64,000 bases of DNA. It comes from Mucilaginibacter terrigena. Its GTDB lineage: Bacteria; Bacteroidota; Bacteroidia; Sphingobacteriales; Sphingobacteriaceae. Of the stretch, positions 8,646 through 17,138 are shown one piece after another. The stretch lies in contig NZ_SEWG01000010.1 of assembly GCF_004168255.1 (NCBI RefSeq), forward strand, positions 1 to 64,000. Direction: 5' to 3'. The notes under the pieces are model-generated. The model had not been told where the DNA came from and searched no databases. It was given only the letters and a program-made list of their open reading frames with translations. The translations under genes were made by a program, and so were the position numbers. How positions within the stretch are numbered: the first letter of the stretch is position 1; each line of letters begins with the position of its first letter.

Positions 8646-9612
8646 GAATTTTGAACAAAGAACAGACCTTAGCAAGCTAAGCGCCGCTGTAGAACAAATA
8701 AAAGCAACCCTTGCCAAAATTATTGTTGGCCAGCAGGATGCTATTGAACTGGTGATAGCCGGCATACTTGCCGACGGGCATATCCTGATAGAGGGTGTAC
8801 CTGGTGTGGCCAAAACGCTCACCGCCAAGCTGGTTGCCAAGGCTATAGATGCCAAATACTCGCGCATACAGTTTACGCCCGACCTGATGCCGTCGGACGT
8901 GCTGGGCACATCGGTATTTAACCCCAAAAGCACCGCTTTTGAATTTAAGCAGGGGCCTATATTCGGTAACATCATCCTGATTGATGAGATCAACCGCGCG
9001 CCTGCCAAAACACAGTCGGCTTTGTTTGAGGTAATGGAAGAACGCCAGATCACCATCGACGGGCAAACCTATAAAATGCAGGAGCCGTTCATTGTGCTGG
9101 CTACTCAAAACCCTGTTGAGCAGGAAGGTACCTACCGCCTGCCCGAAGCGCAGCTGGACCGTTTCTTGTTTAAAATAGAGATCAAATATCCATCACTGGA
9201 AGAGGAGATTGCTATTGTTACGCAGCAGCACCAGCAAAAAACAACCGAGCAATTGTCGCATATTGATGCTATTTTGGCCGGAGCCGACATCGTTGCCCTG
9301 CGCAAACAGGTGAGGGAACTGCATGTAGAGCCTAAAATTTTAGCCTTTACCGCGCAGATCATCCACGAAAGCCGTAACAATAAGTCGTTGTTTTTGGGTG
9401 GATCGCCAAGGGCTTCGCTGGCTATAATCAATGCTGCTAAAGCTATGGCCGCTATAAAAGGCCGCGATTTTGTAACTCCGGATGATGTAGTAGGCGTAGC
9501 AAAACCTGTACTGAGGCACCGCATTATGCTTACGCCTGATAAAGAAATGGAAGGCGTAACACCTGATGAGGTGATAGCGCAGATCATCCAAAAAATTGAA
9601 ATACCACGATAA
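8635..9612 (+). CDS. MoxR family AAA+ ATPase
   Basis: A 325-residue cytoplasmic AAA+ ATPase. It has Walker A GVPGVAKT (54-61), Walker B LIDEIN (115-120), the MoxR segment R-A-P-A-K-T-Q-S-A-L-F-E-V-M-E-E just after it, sensor 1 (ATQNP) and sensor 2 (GGSPRAS). MoxR proteins act as chaperones for protein complexes, usually with a VWA or DUF58 partner, which is the next gene. I chose the ATG at 8635 (MENENFEQ) over an in-frame ATG at 8605 that would overlap the preceding gene by 41 nt. GC content is a little higher than in the membrane-protein genes upstream. Confidence 0.95.
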   Translation: MENENFEQRTDLSKLSAAVEQIKATLAKIIVGQQDAIELVIAGILADGHILIEGVPGVAKTLTAKLVAKAIDAKYSRIQFTPDLMPSDVLGTSVFNPKSTAFEFKQGPIFGNIILIDEINRAPAKTQSALFEVMEERQITIDGQTYKMQEPFIVLATQNPVEQEGTYRLPEAQLDRFLFKIEIKYPSLEEEIAIVTQQHQQKTTEQLSHIDAILAGADIVALRKQVRELHVEPKILAFTAQIIHESRNNKSLFLGGSPRASLAIINAAKAMAAIKGRDFVTPDDVVGVAKPVLRHRIMLTPDKEMEGVTPDEVIAQIIQKIEIPR

Positions 9613-9618
9613 ACGCAG

Positions 9619-10965
9619 GTGAAGAACATCATTAGCCTATTTTATACAAATTTATTTTTAACCCGCAGGTTATTTACTGCCGTGGCCTGCTGCGTGGTGC
9701 TTTTCCTGCTGTCGTTTTTCTTTCCGTGGCTGGGCATAGTTCCGGATATGGCCTTTTTTGTTCTTGTATTATTGGTGTTGGCAGATATGGTAATGTTATA
9801 CCGCGCTAACAAACCAATATTTGCAAGGCGCCATGCGCCCGAAAGGTTAAGCAACAGCGACGATAATGAACTTGGCATTTATATCGAAAACAAATATCTG
9901 TTTGCCGTATCAATAGGTATTATAGATGAGATCCCTTTCCAGTTTCAGAAACGAGATGTTTGGTTTAAAACCTTTTTAAACCCCGGCGAGCACAAACTAA
10001 TAAATTACATACTGCGGCCTACTAAACGTGGTGAATATTCTTTTGGGCTGATAAGGGTTTATGCACGGTCGCCAATTGGCCTCATAAGCCGTCGTTTTAA
10101 TTTCGACCAGGCCGAAATCTTGCCGGTGTACCCATCGTTCCTGCAGATGCGCAGATACGAGCTAATGGCCATATCAAACCGGCTGAACGAGATCGGCATC
10201 AAAAAAATTAGGCGCCTGGGCCATAGCATGGAGTTTGAACAGGTAAAAGCTTACGTTGCAGGGGATGATTACCGCACCATCAATTGGAAGGCTACCGCCC
10301 GCCAGGGTAATTTAATGACCAACTTTTACACCGACGAGAAATCGCAGCAGGTGTATTGTGTTATCGATAAATCGAGGGCCATGAAAATGCCTTTTGATGG
10401 TTTAAGCCTGCTGGATTATGCCATTAATGCCAGCCTGGTACTATCCAACATCGCCCTGATGAAGGAAGATAAGGCCGGGCTGATAACCGTTGCCGAAAAG
10501 ATAGGCGCGGTTATCCCCGCCGACCGCCGCCACGCGCAAATGAACAAGATACTGGAGGTGCTTTATAAAGAGAAGACCCGCTACCTGGAAACCAATATGG
10601 AGGCACTTTACACCACCATCCGCGGGGTGATAAAACAGCGCAGCCTGGTGGTATTTTTCACCAATTACGAAAGTATGAACGCCCTGCAAAGGCAGCTGCC
10701 ATTCTTAAAACGGATAGCAAGGTTCCACCTGTTATTGGTAGTGTTTTTTGAGAATACCGAACTGAAACAGCTAAGCGAGCAACACGCCGGTAATGTAGAA
10801 GAGATATACATAAAAACCATAGCCGAAAAATTCGCCTACGATAAAAAGGTTATCGTAAAAGAGTTGGCCAAGCACGGCATTCAATCCATATTAAGCACAC
10901 CGCAAAACCTTACTATTAATACCATTAACCGGTATTTGGAGCTGAAAGCGAAGCAGAAGATTTAA
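9619..10965 (+). CDS. DUF58 domain-containing protein (VWA-like partner of MoxR)
   Basis: A 448-residue protein with two N-terminal transmembrane helices (about 17-53), a beta-rich middle domain and the DUF58 signature G-D-D-Y-R-T-I-N-W-K-A-T-A-R near residue 215, followed by a von Willebrand A-like C-terminal domain. It begins with GTG, 6 nt after the moxR stop; no ATG fits better. DUF58 proteins are the usual partners of MoxR ATPases and link them to the membrane. It is the last gene of the operon, and a palindrome starts one base after its stop codon. Confidence 0.93.
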   Translation: MKNIISLFYTNLFLTRRLFTAVACCVVLFLLSFFFPWLGIVPDMAFFVLVLLVLADMVMLYRANKPIFARRHAPERLSNSDDNELGIYIENKYLFAVSIGIIDEIPFQFQKRDVWFKTFLNPGEHKLINYILRPTKRGEYSFGLIRVYARSPIGLISRRFNFDQAEILPVYPSFLQMRRYELMAISNRLNEIGIKKIRRLGHSMEFEQVKAYVAGDDYRTINWKATARQGNLMTNFYTDEKSQQVYCVIDKSRAMKMPFDGLSLLDYAINASLVLSNIALMKEDKAGLITVAEKIGAVIPADRRHAQMNKILEVLYKEKTRYLETNMEALYTTIRGVIKQRSLVVFFTNYESMNALQRQLPFLKRIARFHLLLVVFFENTELKQLSEQHAGNVEEIYIKTIAEKFAYDKKVIVKELAKHGIQSILSTPQNLTINTINRYLELKAKQKI

Positions 10966-10966
10966 A

Positions 10967-11048
10967 GTTAGTGATTAGTGGTTGGTGATTGGAGATTAGG
11001 CGGATATTTGATAAACTATTCACCAATCACTGACCTCTGATCACTAAC
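10967..11048. repeat. inverted repeat filling a convergent gene junction
   Basis: Two arms, about 10967-10992 and 11023-11048, are inverted copies (22 of 26 positions match) built from repeated words such as GTGATTAGTG and GTTGGTGATT. The left arm starts one base after the DUF58 stop codon, and the right arm ends directly at the mscS stop codon. It probably terminates transcription from both sides and belongs to a class of word-built palindromes seen at several junctions in this window. Confidence 0.8.
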
Positions 11049-11837
11049 CTACGCCATTCCCGGAAACTTAATGCCGGCGGCTTTTATATCATTAACTATT
11101 TTTTCCTGTAATACCATTTTGGTGGCCAGGAAATGGGCGGGATCTACCCAAACCCGTACGGTGAAGCGCATACCATCAGATTCTAAAAGAAGTACGCCAA
11201 CTTTGGTAGCGGGCTCGCCCAAAACATTGGGTACGCCCTTGATGGATTTTTCTAAAATGCCTTTTACCTGATCGATATCCACCCCAAAATTCAGTTTAAA
11301 ATCAACATCAAGGCGGCGCTTGCCCTGGCGGCCAATATTGGTTATTACTTCGTTAAAAAGCTTGCCGTTGGGTATAATAACGGTTTTGTTGTCGGCCGTA
11401 AGTATCTCGGTATAAAAAAGCTGTATACCCTGCACGCGGCCATCCTGCCCCTGGGCAATAATATGGTCGTCGATGTCAAAAGGTTTTAGCAACAGTATTA
11501 AAACACCACCTGCAAAGTTTTGCAAGGTGCCCGATAAGGCTAAGCCTGCGGCAACACCCAGCGCGCCAATAACCGTACTGATAAAAGTAAGCTGGAAGCC
11601 TATGATGTTAAACACTGTGATGATCAACACCGCATATAGCGCCGTGATAGAAAGGCTCAGAAAAAATGGCTGCAACGATGAATGGATCTCACGTTTGCTC
11701 ATCCGCCTGGTAAGGCGCGATTTGATGAACGCGATTGCCCAAAGCCCAAAAAGAAAGAGGATTATTCCGAAGAGATACCTTGGCCCGTTAGTTACAAGCC
11801 AAACATGAAATTGATGATAAAATTCTTTAAGCTCCAT
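11049..11837 (-). CDS. small-conductance mechanosensitive channel (MscS family)
   Basis: A 262-residue inner-membrane channel that opens under membrane tension to release solutes on hypo-osmotic shock. It has three transmembrane segments (about 19-37, 61-83 and 86-110), the last being the pore-lining TM3 with the Gly/Ala-rich pattern G-A-L-G-V-A-A-G-L-A-L-S-G. The soluble beta domain follows (G-R-V-Q-G-I-Q-L-F-Y-T-E and V-I-I-P-N-G-K-L), then the alpha/beta C-terminal vestibule. Length and order match the minimal MscS architecture. Single-gene unit facing the DUF58 operon. Confidence 0.94.
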   Translation of the reverse strand: MELKEFYHQFHVWLVTNGPRYLFGIILFLFGLWAIAFIKSRLTRRMSKREIHSSLQPFFLSLSITALYAVLIITVFNIIGFQLTFISTVIGALGVAAGLALSGTLQNFAGGVLILLLKPFDIDDHIIAQGQDGRVQGIQLFYTEILTADNKTVIIPNGKLFNEVITNIGRQGKRRLDVDFKLNFGVDIDQVKGILEKSIKGVPNVLGEPATKVGVLLLESDGMRFTVRVWVDPAHFLATKMVLQEKIVNDIKAAGIKFPGMA

Positions 11838-12203
11838 AGATAGAAGCCAAAATTACGATTTTTTATTTACCATAGATGACCACAAACAGCTCGGGGCCTT
11901 TAAACAGCACCCATTCTACAATGCGGCTATGGATATGCTTCCGGTTTTTAACTATTTGTTTCATACCAGCACATATTCAAATGCTGTGCCTAAGTACCAA
12001 AACACCGGTAATGTTACAAAAGATTAATACAAATGCACCAAACGCTGTGCGACAGGTTAACAAAACAGTCTAAAAACATCATATATGTATTTGAAAGAGC
12101 ATAAAATATTGTACAAACAAAAAAACCCTGTCTGTTTTATCAGACAGGGGTTTTTATTAAGTATATTGTCTTAAGTCGACTTTTGACTTGAGGCTTAGCA
12201 AGA
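11838..12203. other. 366-bp intergenic region between mscS and groL
   Basis: No convincing gene: the longest plus-strand open frame (11876-12073) is low-complexity, lacks family resemblance and runs against both neighbours. The left part is the upstream region of mscS (minus strand); the right end holds the groL terminator. I saw no tRNA-like or riboswitch-like structure in it. Confidence 0.6.
12121..12160. terminator. groL intrinsic terminator
   Basis: A hairpin with CCCTGTCTG and CAGACAGGG arms around TTTTAT, flanked by A-run and T-run (TTTTTATT). It lies about 45 nt beyond the groL stop and should terminate groL transcription on the minus strand; its symmetry would also allow termination in the other direction. 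Confidence 0.85.
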
Positions 12204-13838
12204 TTACATCATGCCGCCCATGCCGCCGCCGCCCATTGGTGGCATGCCACCTTTGTCGTCATCAGGCTCGTCTGCCAACACACACTCGGTGGTTAACAAC
12301 ATAGCCGCGATAGAAGCTGCGTTCTCTAATGCTACACGGCCTACTTTAGTAGGGTCGATAACACCGGCGCCAATTAAGTTCTCGTATTTATCGGTACGTG
12401 CATTGTAACCAAAGTCGGCAGTACCTTCTTTTACCTTTTGCACAACTATCGAACCTTCGATACCCGCGTTATCGCAGATCTGGCGTAGAGGCTCTTCAAT
12501 AGCACGACGGATGATCTGGATACCAGTGTTCTCATCTTCGTTTGCACCTTTCAAATCTGCCAAAGCAGCTACCGCGCGGATAAAGGCAACGCCACCACCT
12601 GCAACAATACCTTCTTCAACAGCCGCACGGGTTGCGTGTAAAGCATCATCAACACGGTCTTTCTTCTCTTTCATCTCTACTTCAGATGCAGCACCAATGT
12701 ACAATACCGCAACACCGCCGGATAATTTGGCTAAACGCTCCTGTAATTTTTCTTTATCGTAATCAGATGTAGTAGTTTCGATCTGCGCGCGGATCTCACC
12801 AACACGGCCTTTGATCAAATCGGCATCACCTGCACCGTTAACCAGTGTAGTGTTGTCTTTATCGATGGTGATCTTTTCGGCCTGGCCTAACATAGACAGG
12901 TCTGCACTTTCCAGTTTGTAACCACGCTCTTCAGATATTACGGTACCACCTGTTAATACGGCGATATCCTCTAACATTGCCTTACGGCGGTCGCCAAAGC
13001 CTGGTGCTTTAACAGCAGCAACTTTTAGTGAACCACGAATTTTGTTAACTACCAATGTAGCTAATGCTTCGCCGTCAAGGTCTTCAGCAATAATTAAAAG
13101 TGGTTTGCCTGTTTGTACTTGTTTCTCCAGGATAGGAAGTAACTCTTTCATTGAAGAGATCTTTTTATCGTAGATCAAAATGTAAGGGTTTTCTAATTCC
13201 ACTTCCATTTTGTCTGAATTGGTAACAAAGTACGGAGAAAGGTAACCACGGTCAAACTGCATACCTTCAACTGTTTTTACTTCAGTTTCGGTACCTTTTG
13301 CTTCTTCAACAGTAATAACACCCGATGTACCAACCTTAGCCATAGCCTCAGCTATTAACGAACCAATAACTTCATCGTTATTAGCAGATATAGAAGCTAC
13401 CTGTTTTATTTTGTTATTGTCTTCGCCAACGGTTTGTGATTGGGTTTTTAAGTTTTTTACAACTTCGGCAACCGCTTTATCAATACCGCGTTTTAAATCC
13501 ATTGGGTTTGCTCCTGCTGCAACGTTCTTGATACCTGCAGTAACAATAGCTTGTGCTAAAACGGTAGCAGTAGTAGTACCATCACCTGCAATATCGGCAG
13601 TTTTTGATGCAACTTCTTTAACCATTTGCGCGCCCATGTTTTCAATAGGGTCTTTCAGTTCAATTTCTTTAGCTACGGTAACACCATCTTTAGTAACAGC
13701 CGGTGAACCAAACTTTTTATCGATAATTACGTGACGGCCTTTAGGGCCTAATGTAACTTTAACCGCATTAGCTAAAATATCAACACCACGCTTTAAAGCG
13801 TCACGTGCCTCAACATTATATTTAACTTGTTTTGCCAT
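12204..13838 (-). CDS. groL: chaperonin GroEL
   Basis: The 60-kDa chaperonin (544 residues) forms the double-ring folding chamber with GroES. It has the family start A-K-Q-V-K-Y, the ATP-binding G-D-G-T-T-T-A-T-V-L segment near residue 86, the V-A-L-E-N-A-A-S-I-A block near residue 480 and the flexible Gly/Met-rich C-terminus ending G-G-M-G-G-M-M. Normal length. It lies downstream of groES on the same strand, with a palindrome between them, and is followed by a terminator. Only one groEL is seen in the window. Confidence 0.98.
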   Translation of the reverse strand: MAKQVKYNVEARDALKRGVDILANAVKVTLGPKGRHVIIDKKFGSPAVTKDGVTVAKEIELKDPIENMGAQMVKEVASKTADIAGDGTTTATVLAQAIVTAGIKNVAAGANPMDLKRGIDKAVAEVVKNLKTQSQTVGEDNNKIKQVASISANNDEVIGSLIAEAMAKVGTSGVITVEEAKGTETEVKTVEGMQFDRGYLSPYFVTNSDKMEVELENPYILIYDKKISSMKELLPILEKQVQTGKPLLIIAEDLDGEALATLVVNKIRGSLKVAAVKAPGFGDRRKAMLEDIAVLTGGTVISEERGYKLESADLSMLGQAEKITIDKDNTTLVNGAGDADLIKGRVGEIRAQIETTTSDYDKEKLQERLAKLSGGVAVLYIGAASEVEMKEKKDRVDDALHATRAAVEEGIVAGGGVAFIRAVAALADLKGANEDENTGIQIIRRAIEEPLRQICDNAGIEGSIVVQKVKEGTADFGYNARTDKYENLIGAGVIDPTKVGRVALENAASIAAMLLTTECVLADEPDDDKGGMPPMGGGGMGGMM

Positions 13839-13862
13839 TTTATTTTGTTTGAATGTTTAAAT

Positions 13863-13937
13863 GTTGTAAAGTTTGAATGTTATGAAATCCAATGTTAAAA
13901 GGCAACTTTACAACCCTTAACATTGAAACTTTACAAC
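13863..13937. repeat. palindrome between groES and groEL
   Basis: An inverted repeat with 20-nt arms (13863-13882 and 13918-13937; 19 of 20 positions match; left arm GTTGTAAAGTTTGAATGTTA). Related words such as GTTTGAATGTTTAAATG stand beside it. It fills nearly all of the 102-bp gap between the groES stop and the groEL start. It may act as an attenuator or RNA-processing site setting the GroES:GroEL ratio, or be a repeat element that inserted there; the sequence cannot decide. Confidence 0.75.
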
Positions 13938-13940
13938 AAA

Positions 13941-14234
13941 TTATAATACCGCGTAAATGTCAGATTCGCGCATGATCAGGTATTCTTTCCCGTCTACGTT
14001 GATCTCGGTACCTGCGTATTTTCCGTATAAAACAGAATCGCCAACCTTAATGGTCATAGGGATAAGTGCGCCAGAAACATCAGCATACTTACCGGGGCCT
14101 ACAGATACTATTGTTCCTTTTTGTGGTTTCTCCTGGGCTGTTTCAGGGATGTAAATACCAGAAGCGGTTTTGGTTTCAGCAGCAGCAGCTTCTACAACCA
14201 CTCTATCCGCAAGGGGTTTAATGTTTAATGACAT
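13941..14234 (-). CDS. groS: co-chaperonin GroES
   Basis: The 97-residue co-chaperonin caps the GroEL ring. It shows the family pattern: N-terminal I-K-P-L-A-D-R-V-V-V-E, the mobile loop E-T-K-T-A-S-G-I-Y-I-P, and G-D-S-V-L-Y-G-K-Y-A-G-T-E. First gene of the groES-groEL unit. No CIRCE operator was found upstream, but an ATGCCAA/TTGGCAT inverted repeat lies about 60-90 nt before the start. Confidence 0.98.
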   Translation of the reverse strand: MSLNIKPLADRVVVEAAAAETKTASGIYIPETAQEKPQKGTIVSVGPGKYADVSGALIPMTIKVGDSVLYGKYAGTEINVDGKEYLIMRESDIYAVL

Positions 14235-14292
14235 AGTAATACTATTTTGATTTTATAATTTTAAGTTTTCGTGTAAGCTTTTCACATCAATT

Positions 14293-14325
14293 ATGCCAAG
14301 CAACAAAATTTTTATGTATTGGCAT
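14293..14325. promoter_or_regulatory. candidate operator upstream of groES
   Basis: ATGCCAA (14293-14299) and TTGGCAT (14319-14325) form a perfect 7-bp inverted repeat with a 19-bp spacer, 59-91 nt before the groES start codon. Size and position suit a dimeric regulator over the heat-shock promoter. It is not CIRCE. This is a proposal from symmetry only. Confidence 0.35.
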
Positions 14326-14424
14326 GCTTTACTGTTTAATTGTCACTTTTTGCAGGTGTGCTTACAACCTGCTCATGTGAACGTATTGCCAAAGTGCCAT
14401 CGTGTCAGTAGCTCTAATTTCAGC

Positions 14425-14456
14425 AAAAAAGGCTTTGGAATAATCCAAAGCCTTTT
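14425..14456 (-). terminator. secG intrinsic terminator
   Basis: The arms GGCTTTGGA and TCCAAAGCC around ATAA are flanked on the minus-strand downstream side by a T-run (AAAAAA in plus orientation). It lies about 20 nt beyond the secG stop and separates secG from groES. Confidence 0.88.
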
Positions 14457-14476
14457 GGTGTAAGTTAAAATACTTT

Positions 14477-14842
14477 TTATTTTTTTGGTGTAGCCTGCGC
14501 CGGTGGAGGAGTTGTACCCGCCCCTGGCAGTGTTGCCGGTGCCGCAGTTGATGTTCCCGGTAGTTTAGAATCCTTTTTAATTTGTTCAATTAACTGGGGG
14601 TTATCTGATTTTTGCGCCCCGCCTTTAACAGATACGTTTATGATAAGCGATAATACCATTATGCTGATAGCCAGCACCCAGGTTCCTTTTTCTAAAAAAT
14701 CACCCGTTTTTTGTACGCCCATTAATTGCGATGAACTTGAAAAATTTGAAGATAAGCCGCCGCCTTTAGGGTTTTGGATAAGTACAATGAATCCTAAAAG
14801 GACACATAAAATAATGGTGATGATTACTAAAATTAAATACAT
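14477..14842 (-). CDS. secG: preprotein translocase subunit SecG
   Basis: A small inner-membrane subunit of SecYEG that helps SecA-driven export. The 121 residues include two transmembrane helices (about 2-22 and 52-72) joined by the family segment V-L-I-Q-N-P-K-G-G-G-L and the F-L-E-K-G-T-W turn, then a Pro/Ala/Thr-rich C-terminal tail typical of Bacteroidota SecG. It starts 12 nt after the upstream TPR-like gene and ends the activator-lptE-TPR-secG run; a terminator follows. Confidence 0.95.
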   Translation of the reverse strand: MYLILVIITIILCVLLGFIVLIQNPKGGGLSSNFSSSSQLMGVQKTGDFLEKGTWVLAISIMVLSLIINVSVKGGAQKSDNPQLIEQIKKDSKLPGTSTAAPATLPGAGTTPPPAQATPKK

Positions 14843-14854
14843 TTCTTTATTATA

Positions 14855-16558
14855 TCAATTGGTTTTCTTTTCTAACTGTTCAATCTGGGATGCAAAGTAA
14901 AGCTTTTTTTCCGGAAATTTCAATATCAATTTTTTATAAGTAGCTATCGCTTTATGATATAGCATCTGGTCGCTGTAGATGCGGGCAAGGGTTTCGGTAA
15001 CCAGTTCGTTCTGGTCTTCCGAGCTTTTCTTTGCCTTGTTCTCGTTATCCAGCTTATCTGCCGACAAGGGTTTTATCTGCGGCTCGGTATGTATAAAGCG
15101 TTCAATAATTACATCCTCTTTCCTGGTGTGGTCAAACTCCACCCTTGCCGGGTCGGTATCCCTGTCAACACCGCTTACTGATGTAAGGCTGAATATATTT
15201 TCGTAGTACTGTTGCTGCAATTCGTCGGTAGGGCCTGTTTTGCCGGTAGCGGGTACTGGTTCGTCATTTTTTTTTTCGGTATCGGCGGCATACGGCTGAA
15301 AGTTGCCGGCATGCTCTTTACGGGTTTTATCAAGCCACCACATAAAGGTGTATGGCATTTTATCATCATCGTAACGCGATACTTCTTTTGTTTCGGAAGC
15401 CTGCGCAACCTGTTGGGGCTGACCGGTTACGGCGGGGGCATTGTCTGCAGGGGCTATACCACGCAATTCGTCCAGCTTTTTATCAAACGACAGGTAATCG
15501 GCATTTACTATACCGCCTAATATCAGGCGTTCTTCCTGGTCGGCAATATTCTGGTCGTAATTCTGCACGGGTTCTACCACAGGCTGCGGCTGGTGGAACA
15601 GCACCGACGAAGCTTCTTCCTCTTCAGGCCCCGATTCTACATAAGGATCGCTAAACCTTGCTTCAGCTGCAGGTTCAGCAGGAGGAGTATATTCCTCGCT
15701 GGCAATTGCTTCAAAACCAATATCTTCTATACTTACTATCTCATCGTATACATCGTCCTCGATATCCTGCTGCGGGTACCCGGGTTCCCGGGGTATATTC
15801 CCGGCATCCCTTTTTGGGAAGCGCGAACCAAATACTGGCCTTTCGGGTTGTGAAGGGGCCTGCGCCGGGGTTATATTTTCGGTTGTTTCTTCTATTGCCT
15901 GTTCCGTTTCTATGACCGGCTCAGGTTCAGGGATATCACCCGCGCTATCCGTTTCGGCTGTTACCGGCAGTTCTCCGGCATCCGGGGTTTCACTGTTTTC
16001 AAACGGGTGATAAGTATCTTCTATAGTATCGTTTTCGGTACCCGATGGTTCTGAAACTTCTTCAACAGTCCCGTCTGTTCCTGCTTCAGGCCGCTGCTCA
16101 GGTAAATCCGTGGTTTCGCCGGCATCATCAGTTATAACCGGTGCAGTACTTATTTCTTCGGTGTAAGTTGTTTCTTCGTCGCTTTCGGCCCGGTCAATAT
16201 CCTGCAGCTCAAGTTCGGCGGCTACAATAACTTCTTGCTGCGCAGTATTATTATCTGCGTTACCGGCATGGGAATAAACATTTGCAGGCAGGGCAATAAT
16301 GTTTTCGCTCGCCACCTCTGTTATATGCCCGGGGTGGTTGATCAGTTTATGTAATGTGCGTGGGTTGTAATATACAGACGCTTTGCTCAATTGTTGCTTA
16401 TCGCCCGCGCGGGCAAGCAACACCTGCAGTATCCCGCTTTGCGGATGATCGTGAACCAAACGCTCCAGGCTTTGGGCGTATGCCGAACCTGTATCGGCAG
16501 GGTTTGCCAACAAGTCCCAGAAAATCTCTTTTTGCCTGCTATCTACGTATTGATCCAC
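14855..16558 (-). CDS. acidic low-complexity protein with TPR-like C-terminus
   Basis: A 567-residue protein of the kind found between lptE and secG in Sphingobacteriaceae. The N-terminal about 75 residues look helical (A-Q-S-L-E-R-L-V-H-D-H-P-Q-S-G-I-L-Q), resembling a tetratricopeptide unit. A long Glu/Asp/Pro/Thr-rich disordered region follows (about 110-370), then a more ordered part and a C-terminal TPR-like pair (L-A-R-I-Y-S-D-Q-M-L-Y-H-K-A-I-A-T-Y-K-K-L). No signal peptide is visible, so it is probably cytoplasmic. Its position between LPS-transport and Sec genes suggests a role in envelope biogenesis, but no function is known. Confidence 0.85.
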   Translation of the reverse strand: MDQYVDSRQKEIFWDLLANPADTGSAYAQSLERLVHDHPQSGILQVLLARAGDKQQLSKASVYYNPRTLHKLINHPGHITEVASENIIALPANVYSHAGNADNNTAQQEVIVAAELELQDIDRAESDEETTYTEEISTAPVITDDAGETTDLPEQRPEAGTDGTVEEVSEPSGTENDTIEDTYHPFENSETPDAGELPVTAETDSAGDIPEPEPVIETEQAIEETTENITPAQAPSQPERPVFGSRFPKRDAGNIPREPGYPQQDIEDDVYDEIVSIEDIGFEAIASEEYTPPAEPAAEARFSDPYVESGPEEEEASSVLFHQPQPVVEPVQNYDQNIADQEERLILGGIVNADYLSFDKKLDELRGIAPADNAPAVTGQPQQVAQASETKEVSRYDDDKMPYTFMWWLDKTRKEHAGNFQPYAADTEKKNDEPVPATGKTGPTDELQQQYYENIFSLTSVSGVDRDTDPARVEFDHTRKEDVIIERFIHTEPQIKPLSADKLDNENKAKKSSEDQNELVTETLARIYSDQMLYHKAIATYKKLILKFPEKKLYFASQIEQLEKKTN

Positions 16559-16579
16559 GCTGGTTTTAAACTATTGTGC

Positions 16580-17137
16580 CTACCAATTGGCAAAGGCCCT
16601 GTTAAAAATATCATCAGTTAACTGCTTAACTATATCCTGTATCAAAGCTTGTTCCTGCGATGAACTTTCGCCCGTAAATTCTTTATATTTTGTGAACGAC
16701 TCTTCAAAACTAAGAATTTTATCAGGATCGTCGGTCCTTTTACCTTCCTTATTATAAAGATACTTAACATATTTTACCTGTACGGTTATGGTTAACCTGC
16801 TGGCGCCCGCAATTGGCGGCGCGTTATTGTTGGTAGCCTGTATAGAAACCGGTGCAATATTGTAGCCTACAATGGCCCCGCTCATTACCGCATCGGCCTC
16901 GCTCCTAACTATACTGATGCTTGTTTGCGAACGGATGCGGCTTTTTAATGCCTCGGTAAAGGTTTGGCTTAAGGTACTTACTACCAATGGCGCGTTGTTT
17001 TCAAAAAACTGTATATCAATGGTTTTAAGATCCAGGGGGATGGATGCCCCGTTAAGCGATAGTTTATAGGCACATGAGTTAAAAAGCATAACCACCGAGC
17101 ACATTGTTATTAAACTTAAAAAAAGCCTTTTCCTCAT
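16580..17137 (-). CDS. lptE: LPS-assembly lipoprotein LptE family
   Basis: An outer-membrane lipoprotein of 185 residues that, with LptD, places lipopolysaccharide on the cell surface. The signal peptide ends in a lipobox-like L-F-N-S-C (Cys22), followed by A-Y-K-L-S-L-N-G-A-S, typical of Bacteroidota LptE-type proteins, and a body with a secreted beta/alpha fold. The start ATG at 17137 is preceded on the minus strand by TAGGAAACAG, which holds a possible ribosome-binding site. That upstream sequence is one copy of a duplicated 21-bp block made by a repeat insertion. Ends 21 nt before the TPR-like gene. Confidence 0.9.
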   Translation of the reverse strand: MRKRLFLSLITMCSVVMLFNSCAYKLSLNGASIPLDLKTIDIQFFENNAPLVVSTLSQTFTEALKSRIRSQTSISIVRSEADAVMSGAIVGYNIAPVSIQATNNNAPPIAGASRLTITVQVKYVKYLYNKEGKRTDDPDKILSFEESFTKYKEFTGESSSQEQALIQDIVKQLTDDIFNRAFANW

Positions 17138-17138
17138 C

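Noticed and set aside
10967..11048. CRISPR or attachment site
   Set aside because: The repeated words are inverted arms of one palindrome, not evenly spaced direct repeats with unique spacers, and no cas or integrase gene is present.
11876..12073. 65-residue open frame in the mscS-groL gap
   Set aside because: Short, no ribosome-binding or promoter signal and no recognisable sequence; treated as intergenic.
14235..14340. CIRCE heat-shock operator before groES
   Set aside because: No TTAGCACTC-N9-GAGTGCTAA or close variant is present.
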